Part shown: positions 1-8,837 of the stretch, piece after piece | How positions within the stretch are numbered: the first letter of the stretch is position 1 | How the letters are laid out: each line of letters starts with the position of its first letter | Source: Prorocentrum cordatum | Taxonomy: Eukaryota > Sar > Dinophyceae > Prorocentrales > Prorocentraceae | Assembly (NCBI GenBank): GCA_963575745.1 | Contig: CAUYUJ010020156.1 | Coordinates: forward strand, 62,001-126,000 | Direction of reading: 5' to 3' | Length of the DNA: 64,000 bases | Notes under the pieces: generated by a model | Told to the model about the DNA's origin: nothing | The model's input: the letters and a program-made list of their open reading frames with translations, nothing else | The model's database searches: none | Position numbers and translations under genes: made by a program

Positions 1-1352
1 GGGCGGTCCCGGGTTTGCGGGTCGCCGATAGCGACGCTCTGCTCTGCTGCTGGTAGCCTGCCCGGGGTGCCGCCTGGCCTGCGCCTGACCACTTTGCGCT
101 CGGATCGTCCCGCTGTTGTCTGGGGGGTTGGTTCGTTGGGCCCTGGATGCCCTTCGCGGTCTGGGAACTCTTCCCGGGTCATGGCGACGTCTGTCCTCCT
201 GCGCTGCGCTCCGTAGCCTTCCGTCTAAGGCGCTCAGCCTCTCGGCGGTGCCTGGGGCAAGCATGTGCGTGGTGGAACCGTCGACTTCGGTGCCCCTGCT
301 TCCAGGGACCTCCAACCGCGGGTGGTGAGCTGTGTACGCGGGGTCGGGCTCGGGGGAGAGCCACTGCGGTCTCTGTCCAGATTGCTCGGGCCAGCCAGAT
401 GAAGGATCCATATGGCAGCGAAGAAGTCCCAATTATATCTGAGAGTAGGCCTACCCTCCTCCTGTCGCCGTTGTTCCAGCACCAGCCTGGTTTGCATGCT
501 CCTGGCCATGTCGTGGATGCACTGTTCTCCGACGCAGGCGAGGAACCTTCCGAGCATGCCCTGCGCGCAGAGGACCGCATCGCTTTCAGCCCTCACGAGA
601 GCTGCTCCTGGGTCGGGGCGTGGGCAGTTCCTGCGCGTGAGCACCTCTGCTAGGTGGGGAAACGTCCTAGGGCGGGCTGGGCCTGGGAGGGAGTCGACTG
701 CTGCACGCCTTCTGGGGAGCAGGGATGGGCTGGCGGACTGGCTGGTGTCGATCCCTAAGTCCGCCACCATTGGGGCGCGGGCAGGAGTCGCGTCGAGTGT
801 GACAAGGTGCACGGGGCCGTGTGTCAGCTGTAGAGTTATCCTGGCTTGTGGGCGGTCCGCGCCTCGACCGGCTGCCCTCAGGTCGGCTTCGGCGGGCAGC
901 GCGACTGTGACCCACATAGGGTTTTAGGTGTATAAATGCCCACTTTCTCCGCTGGTGGCGATGCATGCCGCCCCGCCTGCAGCTATCGCTGCCGTGAGGT
1001 GTTCCCCGGGGTGGAGGATGGTGCTGTAGTCTCGCAGACCCTTTCTGTCTTCTGCGGGTCTGCGGCGCGTCGTCGCGCTCCGGCTGCCCATGGCTACGCC
1101 CACGTCTCGCAGCCACTCCTCAGAGATAGTCGGGGGGGGCCCTCATATTGGCTGGTATCTCCCTACCCTCCGCCCCCATGGGCAGAGGCCAGGCTCTTGT
1201 GTGCAACCTCGCCCCGGATTAGCCTATCGCGGCTGAGGACATTCGCATGGTGGCGCGTCGGGGGATCCAGGGGTCTGGTAGCATGCGCCTGACCAGGGGG
1301 GGCCGACTTGCGCGCCTCGCCGGTCGAAGGCTGTCACTTCGAGCATTTGCGG
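1..1352. other. GC-rich DNA, no recognisable gene
   Basis: Several overlapping open frames exist on both strands, as expected at this GC content. None shows a family motif. No simple repeat longer than about 10 bases was seen. Confidence 0.5.
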
Positions 1353-2258
1353 TTAGACTGCGCTCCTGGGGGCTTGTCGCACAGTTTCCTGGGCAAGGGC
1401 TTCGATGTGCTCTCGCTGCGCAGGTGGGGCCCCCACGTCTTTTGTTGTCTGCTCCCCCGAGGGGGTGGCCGGGAAAATCCGGATGACCTGCGGACCGACT
1501 GTTATGCAGCTCGTCCCGCAGAAAGCTGCTGCCATGGTGGCGGCCATACTGAGCCTGATCCTCACCTGCATCATGTGCCTGTAGTCACCTGTGTCTGGGA
1601 ACCAGGCGTACACCGTGGTAATCTGCTCTACCGCTCCCGTGCCTACGGTGGCTTCCACGGCATCTATCACGTCTTGGTGTCTGGTCTGCCCCAGGTCTGC
1701 TAGGTTCCATCGGAGATGGGAGCCGTCTTCGGGGTCGGCCAGTCTGGCGAACGAAGGGCCGCCGTCCCAGCTGCCCTCCAGGGGGGTCCTTCGGGGGCTG
1801 AGGGCGGGGGAGTTGCGCCCGCTGCAGAAGATCCTGGGGGACTCCTCCGTGAGGTGCCTCAATATCGGGGCCGCGATTCTCTCCGGGGTCCCCAGGAGGA
1901 GCAAGCACCCGCCGTTAACGCCGACTCTGTATCCGAATGCGGCCGCTGCGTCCGAGGCAGCAGAGTGGGCGAGGCATGTGGCGGCGCTCAGGATAGGGAT
2001 GCGCACGGAGTCCGACGCTTCTTTGGCTCTCCATGTGCACCCGCTGACGTTTGCATCCAGGGCAGTCTGTGCAGCTACTTGCAGCTCTTCTAGAGGCTGG
2101 TCGTCTGAGGCCTGCATGTCCGCGAGTCTGGTGGGCCGACGTCGCACGACGTGGTGGAAGAGCGGTTCCAGTCCCTCTTTGAAGAGGGTCTCGTCCCTCG
2201 GGAGGGGGATCTTCGTGGTGGCCCATTCTGCTTCGAGTGCCGAATGACCATTCCCCAT
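1353..2258 (-). CDS. Unrecognised minus-strand frame (301 codons)
   Basis: The frame begins MGNGHSALEAEW and runs to a stop near 1353. It is alanine-rich but has ordinary amino-acid composition, with segments such as RHQDVIDAVEATVGTGAVEQ and ITTVYAWFPDTGDYRHMMQV that look more like protein than repeat shadow. An overlapping frame at 1915-2526 carries VVQWGSNNADTSDALHILAP upstream, as if a frameshift near 2250 split one longer product. I do not recognise the family. It could be part of a decayed mobile-element polyprotein running leftward from about 7.5 kb, or a chance GC-rich frame. Confidence 0.35.
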   Translation of the reverse strand: MGNGHSALEAEWATTKIPLPRDETLFKEGLEPLFHHVVRRRPTRLADMQASDDQPLEELQVAAQTALDANVSGCTWRAKEASDSVRIPILSAATCLAHSAASDAAAAFGYRVGVNGGCLLLLGTPERIAAPILRHLTEESPRIFCSGRNSPALSPRRTPLEGSWDGGPSFARLADPEDGSHLRWNLADLGQTRHQDVIDAVEATVGTGAVEQITTVYAWFPDTGDYRHMMQVRIRLSMAATMAAAFCGTSCITVGPQVIRIFPATPSGEQTTKDVGAPPAQREHIEALAQETVRQAPRSAV

Positions 2259-2811
2259 CGAGGGCCAGTTGCCACCTGGTTATCTGGGCAACTATGGCGT
2301 CATTGCGGTGTTCTGGTGCGAGTATGTGTAGTGCGTCGCTCGTGTCGGCGTTGTTGCTCCCCCACTGGACAACGATGGATGGTTGAATCAGCGTTCTTTG
2401 GGGGCTGTCCGTCACGTGGAACTGCGCCGCAACCAACTGTCTGAGGGGGGGGTCATCCCTCCTGTTCGCACGGGGTTCCCTATGGGTACCAGGTGTGTGA
2501 TCAGGCTTGCTGCCCGGTACCCCCACTGCGCGTGGGCTACGGCGGTCAGCTCGACGGGGCCCAGGCCTCCTGGGTCGGGACCCCCAGTGTAGTTACGGCG
2601 AGTATCCTGCAGGGGCCGCCGCCAGCACCAGCCGCCGCAACCGCTGCTTGTATTTGGGATGCGTTTGCATCCGCGACCAGCACGGTGGGGGTCGTGCCCC
2701 GGCCTTCTTCTGCTTCAGCCTTGGAGCGGACCATGTCCTTGATCTGCTCATGCGCGCTCGGGCTGGCTATCGCGAGGGTGGTGCCCGTGCCATCCGCGTC
2801 TCTGTTGCCGA
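2259..2811. other. Spacer between minus-strand frames
   Basis: No motif. Frame 2546-2950 (minus) is alanine-rich. A poly-G run lies just outside at 2888-2902 and a TGG run at 3092-3120. Confidence 0.4.
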
Positions 2812-3837
2812 TTAGGACCTCCGGGTGATCACCAGTCCGGCCCCGACATCCCTGACGGTGGCCTTGAGCAGCGGGACAGGGAAGGATGGGGGGGGGGGGG
2901 GGCCGCGCCTCTCCTCTTCTGGTGGGAATCTGGCTAGCAAAGTGGCCCATCTTGCGTGGGTAATTAACGGGGATGAGCGCATCATTTCCTGCCTGGACGG
3001 GGGGGTGGGGACGGGCCTCCCCCCTCCTGTCCCCTCATTCTCTTGCGAGGGGGGACCGGTCGCGCCTTCCTGGTCCACTTCCATTTCCGATGGTTGTGGT
3101 GGTGGTGGTGGTGGGGGGGGCCTGTGCCTTGTGATCTGGTCGTGAATCCTTTGCGCGCCACGGACTGCGACGTATGCATTCGGTCTCCGAATGGAGACCA
3201 GGTCGGCCCTTAGGCAGCCCAAGTCCCTGGCAAGAGCGCGCGCCACGGAGGCGAGCTTACGGCGCGTTATGGGGGGCCTTCTGGGTGTGAGGAGACCGCC
3301 CTTGAGCTGAAGGGCCCCCGGAGGTTCTGGGGGGGCCGGGGATCCAGGGAAAAGAGCTGGGATGCTGCCTCTGTCGTTGGCCCTGCAATGGAGGCAGCGG
3401 ATTGGCATGGAGCCCCCTCCTTCCCTGATGATCTCCGGCTGACTCTGTACCCAGCGCTCAATGCATTGCTTGTGCAATCCTGCTCCGTTGATGTCCCCCG
3501 TGCAGATGGTGCATGCCTGTGGCTCCCCACCTGCGCCCCGTCCGGGCATGGGCTCCAGCTCGCCTGCTCTGAGCACTCTTTCTGCATCCCCAGGCGGGTC
3601 TGCGGCGTTGGAGATGGAGGTGCCCAGGCTTTCTATGAGGGGGCGGGTTGTCGAGATCGCTTCCTCTTCGGTTAGGCATGCCCTGAGGCCTGTGCTGCGC
3701 AGAAGAAGACGCAGTTGGTCATTTCCGAACGGGGCGTGCGCGTTGGGGGCCGGCCCCCCCCTTCGTCCAGTGCGTTTTTGATATCGCTCGGCGCGTGGAT
3801 GCCTGCGAGCTGCAGCCATCTGGTGAGGGCCTCGCAT
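2812..3837 (-). CDS. RING-like zinc cluster protein, partial or decayed
   Basis: A 341-codon frame. Residues 109-151 contain CTICTGD...LHKQCIERW...IRCLHC, that is C109, C112, H122, C125, C148, C151. This has the first, third and fourth ligand pairs of a RING-type domain and the usual HxxCIxxW, but the middle C-x-H pair is missing, so it is atypical or damaged. A polyproline/acidic linker (eight Pro, then MEVDQEGATGPP) follows. Neighbouring frames at 3672-3914 and 2546-2950 may be the same gene in other phases. The retrotransposon at 27.4-28.2 kb also carries a RING, so this could be the remnant of a related element; no protease or RT was found nearby. Confidence 0.4.
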   Translation of the reverse strand: MRGPHQMAAARRHPRAERYQKRTGRRGGPAPNAHAPFGNDQLRLLLRSTGLRACLTEEEAISTTRPLIESLGTSISNAADPPGDAERVLRAGELEPMPGRGAGGEPQACTICTGDINGAGLHKQCIERWVQSQPEIIREGGGSMPIRCLHCRANDRGSIPALFPGSPAPPEPPGALQLKGGLLTPRRPPITRRKLASVARALARDLGCLRADLVSIRRPNAYVAVRGAQRIHDQITRHRPPPPPPPPQPSEMEVDQEGATGPPSQENEGTGGGRPVPTPPSRQEMMRSSPLITHARWATLLARFPPEEERRGPPPPPSFPVPLLKATVRDVGAGLVITRRS

Positions 3838-4513
3838 GGTCTAGTGTCCATGCCTCGTACTTGGAGCACTGGTCGTAGTAGGAGGATGTAGCGCGGTGCT
3901 AGGCATAGCCACATGGCCCTGGATATCCAGCTTCCAGGCTCGAGGTGCGACCTTGCCTCCCTCAGGAGGCCTTCCGCTATGAGCTGTGCGTTTGCGCCGC
4001 TGAAGGAGCTGCGGTCAATGCTGCGCTGCCTAGATCTTCCGGCGGCTTCATCGTCTCGCTGCGTTGCGTCCAGGGCTCGGATGAGGGCGTCTAATGTGTC
4101 GCCTCTGCGGTCTGCCTGGGCGGGGGCCGACTTCCGTTGTCGGTATCTTCTCCCAGCATTTATCCGATATCCGCGCGCCAGGGGGGCGTGGTGCTTTGCG
4201 CACCACCATCCGCTTCAGGGGGGGCGCGGCGGCCTCCCGTTCCTCCGCTGTTTCTGGTGCTGTTACGTGCATTTGCCCGCGCAGCTCGGGTCTGGACTCC
4301 TCTTTCTACCGCTGTCCGATCGCCTGTCAGTATTCCTTCCTGGACGCGCCCGAAGGGGTCAAGCCATCTCATGGTTTGCTCTTGGAGCTCTGGGTGCATG
4401 TACCCTCTGGGTAGGGGTGCTTCAACTTCTCTCCCGGTCAGGTGCGAAATAATTGCGGCGCCCCCGATGAGGCGGCGTTGACAATCCTGCAGGGAAGAGA
4501 TACCCACTGCGTT
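3838..4513. other. GC-rich stretch, nothing recognised
   Basis: Short overlapping frames only. The minus frame 4160-4507 has no identifiable domain. Confidence 0.45.
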
Positions 4514-5257
4514 TCAGCGTCGAGCTGCGTGAGCCACAATGTGGGTAAAGATTCCGGCGGCTCCGAAGACTTCCCGCAGGGCGTTTCTTCCTCCAAATGT
4601 GGATGACCCCCAAATGAATGGGGCGAAGATTCTGCTCCAAGTCATGTTGTTAGGTTCGCTGTCATCCGCGCCCTGGGCGCGAATGTCCAATACTTCCTGC
4701 AGTAGACGGCGGGCGCCGTTCCTCCTTTCTGGAGGCAGTCGGGCGCCCAGGTTCGGCCAGCGCGCCTCGATGGCTTGGTTGTCGGTGCCTCCCTCAGTCC
4801 CCGCTCGTTGGTTGGCTCGATCGGGAACGGGGGCGCCCCTCCCGTGGAACCTAGTGCGAAGCGTTATGGCCTGGCGCATCGCTGCTCCGCAGGGGCTGTC
4901 GGGGGCGAGGTGTTCCGCGATGAGTCCCCCGTCCCGCCTGGCGTTGGCAATGAGGGCAGCGCAGGCTACTTCCGTTGCTGCTGCGTCAACTCCCTGCGCC
5001 TTGGGCGGCTGCTCGTCGGCGGCGATTTCGACTAACCCTAGTGCCTGGTCGAGGAAGCTTCCTCCTATCTCGCCCCGAAGCCAATTGGCGTCTTCTGTTG
5101 AGATGTTGTCGAGGCTCAGCCGTGATCTCGTCCATAGGCCTTCCTCGTTAGTCCTTGCGCTTGCTGGATCGAGAGACCTGGTCGGCGCCGCTATGCGAGG
5201 GAGTTGGGCGAGGCTTCTGGGCACCCAGTCCCGCAGAGAACGACTGGAAGGGGGCAT
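4514..5257 (-). CDS. Unrecognised 247-codon minus-strand frame
   Basis: Starts MPPSSRSLRDWVPRSLAQLP. The frame is rich in Ala, Arg and Glu with plausible helices (FLDQALGLVEIAADEQP, VACAALIANARRDGG). Near the end SRIFAPFIWGSSTFGGRNAL is a hydrophobic patch. No family recognised. It precedes the RING-like frame on the same strand but is in a different phase, so if they are one product there are frameshifts or introns between. Confidence 0.35.
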   Translation of the reverse strand: MPPSSRSLRDWVPRSLAQLPRIAAPTRSLDPASARTNEEGLWTRSRLSLDNISTEDANWLRGEIGGSFLDQALGLVEIAADEQPPKAQGVDAAATEVACAALIANARRDGGLIAEHLAPDSPCGAAMRQAITLRTRFHGRGAPVPDRANQRAGTEGGTDNQAIEARWPNLGARLPPERRNGARRLLQEVLDIRAQGADDSEPNNMTWSRIFAPFIWGSSTFGGRNALREVFGAAGIFTHIVAHAARR

Positions 5258-5382
5258 CCCTGATGCGGTCGCGGATCTGCGCCGCGGCCTCTAGCGCCCA
5301 TCCCTGGGGGGCGCAGCAGAGCCGGGCGAGGGCGCAAACTGTGGTTCTGAGCATTGGTTCCTCCCCCAGGCTTGGGTCCTCC

Positions 5383-5889
5383 CTATCTGCAGTCGGGTGC
5401 CATGACTCGCTTGGGTTGTCCGTCTTTTGCCGCCGTGCCGCTAGTAGAGGAGTAACTGGCGGTCTCCGGTAGGTGGTCTGGGGAGCAAATGTGGCTGGCT
5501 ATGGGGGCGTATCTTGCTCCTACCCTGACGAGCTGGTAGGTGAGTTGCGTACCCAGAGTGTCGAGGGGGTGTCCTGGAGCTACCGCGCCTTCGGAGAGGA
5601 ATCCGCCCACCTCTAGACACCATGGCGAGGCTAACGCGTGGCAGACGATGCACATGGGGCCTTGGGGGTCTCGCACGAGCCACCAGCCACAGTGCCCGCA
5701 TCTGGTGGATGGGTGAAAGAAGCCCCCGAGCTCTATCATGTGGGACGTGTTGTTTAGGGGCCATGGTCCCTCTGGTGTGTCATTGCCCTCGAGTATGACT
5801 CCTGGGATGCCTGGGGGGCGTGGGCCTGCGCCTGGAATGGCCGGGGCCGCCCAGCCGTCAGGTCCTGTACCGTGCTGTCCTGTGGACAT
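5383..5889 (-). CDS. Frame with a four-cysteine zinc ribbon
   Basis: 168 codons. Residues 64-83 form C-x2-C-x12-C-x2-C (CGHC...CIVC), followed by H84 and C91, a plausible zinc ribbon. The preceding region is Gly/Pro-rich and probably disordered. It is on the same strand as, and upstream of, the 247-codon and RING-like frames. The family is unknown. The spacing of four cysteines in a Gly/Pro-rich frame is suggestive, not proof. Confidence 0.4.
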   Translation of the reverse strand: MSTGQHGTGPDGWAAPAIPGAGPRPPGIPGVILEGNDTPEGPWPLNNTSHMIELGGFFHPSTRCGHCGWWLVRDPQGPMCIVCHALASPWCLEVGGFLSEGAVAPGHPLDTLGTQLTYQLVRVGARYAPIASHICSPDHLPETASYSSTSGTAAKDGQPKRVMAPDCR

Positions 5890-6762
5890 GGCGCCATCGC
5901 CCGCCTCGCCCCACTGTCCTCTGTGAAACGCCCAATTCCTGACCCCCTCTATGGTCTGGGAAGTGGGCGCGTGTCCGGCGGTGTTCGTGGAGGAGGTAGC
6001 GGTATATGATGCAACTGTGCTCGAGGTCCACTCCAGTGTCTCTCGGGCCAGGGGCAGCGTCTCGCCTCCCTCTTGAGAGCCCGAGCAGAAAAGCTGGGAA
6101 GAGGCCGTCCTACGGGTCTCTTACCCCGAAGTCCGTGCACAGGGCCGCGTAGTGGAGGTCGTCGTATTCCAAATGGGCCGCTGATAGCTCTGCGTCGGTT
6201 GGGTTGCCGCAGTCCAGTCTCCCCGTCTCGATAACAGGGTCCGTGGTAAGGCTCGCATGACGGAAGGCCAGCACCTGTACTGGGTCTGGGCCCACACCTC
6301 CCAGCCTCGCATCGTAGTCGGAGCCTGCGATGGACCATGCGAGCCAGGAGAGGTCGAGCTGGGCCAGCGCCGGGCCGCTAGCGCAGCGCCGGCGGGAGGT
6401 TCCTTGCTCGAGCTGGGCCCTCCGAACAGGTGAGGCCCCGAGAGGACTCTGGCACCCCCAGCTAGGTGTGGTTCTGTCACGCTCAAGGGGGATGGCGGAG
6501 CCAACGCGCGCTTACCAGATTTTCAATGCCCTGTCTCACCGTTTGTTCGCGTACCGCTCGCCTGGGTAGGTCTCTCCATGGGCCCGCCCGAGGTTCGTGG
6601 TGGGCCACGAGTGCTGCTAGAGTGCCTCCTCGCTTGGCGCCCCTCGGGTCGGCGACCCTTGGGGCCAGGAAGGGCGCATCCAAGTCGCGGCTCCCGCATC
6701 GCCGCGGGTGGTATTGGAGCCTGCTGGCACCTGGGCCGTAGCGGCAGTTGAGGGGCTCCGGC
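5890..6762. other. GC-rich spacer
   Basis: Open frames on both strands without motif. Minus frame 6110-6295 (TDAELSAAHLEYDDLHYAAL) reads like protein but is only 61 codons. Confidence 0.4.
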
Positions 6763-7533
6763 CTAGCTGGCGAACGCTCCCCGTCTGAGCTCCACGGGCG
6801 GCGCCGCCCGTGCCTCGAGTCGCCCGACTGCCCCTCCTGACTGCGCTGGCTTGAGCCTGGCGGCGGAGGCGAGGTAAGACCTGGAGGAGGGGCGATCAGG
6901 CGATCTGGCCTCGATCGCACCGTTGTCTCCACAGGCGCTGCGCACTGCGCTATCGGGGGTGCTTCCGCTGGGCTCGCGAGCCTCGATAAGCCACCCCCAA
7001 TCGACTTCTTCTCGGGGCTGCCGCGGGTCTTCAGGCCCAGTCGGATGAAGGGGGGGCGCGGGACAGATGGCGTGATCCTCGCTGGGCGCGCCCACGGCGC
7101 CTGCACCTGCCAGGAGGGGGATGGGAAGTGAGTCAGGAGGGGGGCGCGGTGGGAGAGGGGGGAGAGCGGATAGCGCCTCGCCTGAACTGATGAGGCCCTG
7201 CTCGACCGTGCTCCTGAGGTGGGTGCCCTCGTAGGCCTCGAGGCCCCTCGGAGTGCCCACCCCAGGTGGTCGCACACCCTGTTCCTGAGCTGCGTTGAAA
7301 AAGGGGGCGCAGCTGACCGCCGCAGAGTACGCTCTATCATGGTCGAGGGGGGCGCAGCTGATCGCCGCAGAATTCACCTTTTCATTCGAGTGGGGGTAGC
7401 AGCTGACCGCCGCTGGAATCACTGTTCGTTGGCGGTTGCCTCCGTCTCCGCTGCCAGGTTGCACCTCGGGGGTGTGGCTAGCCACGGTCAGAGGAGATAC
7501 AGACGCGTGCTCTCTGGGGGAGGTGGGCGACAT
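6763..7533 (-). CDS. Frame with three SAA(V/I)SC repeats and Pro-rich tail
   Basis: 256 codons. Residues of about 40-90 hold three imperfect 15-16-residue repeats (PAAVSCYP, SAAISCAP, SAAVSCAP), encoded by a roughly 48-nt tandem repeat at 7297-7420. The rest is Pro/Ser/Arg-rich. No family recognised. Repeat expansion within an open frame may mean a real disordered protein or a non-coding minisatellite. Confidence 0.3.
   Translation of the reverse strand: MSPTSPREHASVSPLTVASHTPEVQPGSGDGGNRQRTVIPAAVSCYPHSNEKVNSAAISCAPLDHDRAYSAAVSCAPFFNAAQEQGVRPPGVGTPRGLEAYEGTHLRSTVEQGLISSGEALSALPPLPPRPPPDSLPIPLLAGAGAVGAPSEDHAICPAPPLHPTGPEDPRQPREEVDWGWLIEAREPSGSTPDSAVRSACGDNGAIEARSPDRPSSRSYLASAARLKPAQSGGAVGRLEARAAPPVELRRGAFAS
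7297..7420. repeat. Three-copy minisatellite, about 48 bp
   Basis: The core GGGGGCGCAGCTGACCGCC recurs at about 7299, 7349 and 7393 with small changes. Confidence 0.65.
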
Positions 7534-8581
7534 CCTCCGCTGCCACGGGCTGCGGCGTCTCCTCTTGGCACTCCATGGGGCCCACTACATCTGAGATCTC
7601 TCGGAGACCCCCTGGGCCGCCATTGTCAGCCTCAGGGAGTTGGACGGCCCCTACTGCTGGAGGCGGGGGGCACTGAGCGACCCCTGCGCGAGGGGAGGAA
7701 GGAGGCGTGGGCGAGACAGGGGTCGAGATGGGGTCTGGAGTGGGGATGGGGAGAGATGAGTCAAGACCCTCCCGACTCTGAACCTCCGTTTCCCTGACTC
7801 TGTTGTTCTCATCAGGTCTGCCGCCCTCGTTTTCCTCAGCAGGCGTCGACTGGGGGGAATCGAGGACCTGCCTGGGGGTCTGTCGTCTCGTTCCATCCCC
7901 CTCTGCATTGTCGCTGTCCCCCGCTGAACAGCAAGCCGTCACGGTCGAAGCTGGCGCCGGCTCCTGCACTGCCCCGAGGGGGAGGGGGCTGTTGTTTAGG
8001 GGGGGTCTGAGCCTGATTGGGGTCTATGTCCGGGTCGGGCGAAAAGGGGGGGATAGCACCGGGGGTTCGAGAATCAGCTCATGTAGCTGATTTTCCCGGC
8101 GCCTCCCGGCGCCGGAGGCGGCGACGCATCGAGGCAGGGGCCCTTGGTGAGGCCGAAACCAGCTGCATGCAGCAAATTTCGCACCCCCCCCTTGCCCAAT
8201 CCCCCCTTTCGCCCGGCCCGATACGGGGGGGTCGACCGAAGCCAGCGGCTGGGCCCCCGTGCCCTGCACTGAGCGGCCCCCGCCCCCCGCAACGCCATCC
8301 GGCTGATCCCCCATTAGACTGAAGCCCGCACCGCCTGCCGTGGGCCGGGGCTGGGCCTCGCCAGGGGCTGCGCCACGGGCAGCGCTGGATATGGCAGGCC
8401 GCGGCAGGAAGGAGGCTGCGCCCGCCCAGCGATGCGTCGGGCGCCCCCTTGGGCACGGGAGACTGGCCCGAGGGAGCGAGGCCCGTGAGATGGGGCGACC
8501 TCGGCATGGAGCGCTCGGGCCCAAGATGCCTCTTATGACGAACCAACAACACACACGCATGCCCATAAGGGGGTCGGAGAG
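7534..8581. other. GC-rich spacer before the satellite
   Basis: Contains poly-G/C runs and minus frames 7478-7969 and 8024-8686, which have no recognisable domain. Confidence 0.4.
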
Positions 8582-8708
8582 GGCTATGGGTACGTGTTGT
8601 CGGATGGGGGTCTCCGCTCGAACGGGAGCGTTACCCAGGGTCCAACAACCCGCGCCCATACCCATAGCCAGTCCTCCTCCCAACAACCCCCCATGGGTAT
8701 GGGTGCGC
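8582..8708. repeat. Nested inverted repeats
   Basis: GGCTATGGGTA at 8582-8592 is the exact reverse complement of TACCCATAGCC at 8659-8669. The segment 8652-8665 (GCGCCCATACCCAT) pairs again with 8693-8708 (one extra base). One middle arm can therefore pair with either side, giving alternative cruciforms. Confidence 0.7.
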
Positions 8709-8801
8709 GTTGTCCGTTCGTCATCTTACTCCCTACCCACGCAGGGAGGCGAACCGCAAATGAATGTTGTGCAAATCGTCGTAAAAAACACGGCGGCAAT
8801 G

Positions 8802-8833
8802 ATAACAATAGTCTACGCCTCACCGCAAGCCGC
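8802..8833 (+). repeat. Left copy of a 32-bp direct repeat flanking the satellite
   Basis: Begins ATAACAATAGTCTACGCCTC and is identical over 32 bases to 13587-13618. Confidence 0.95.
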
Positions 8834-8837
8834 AAGC

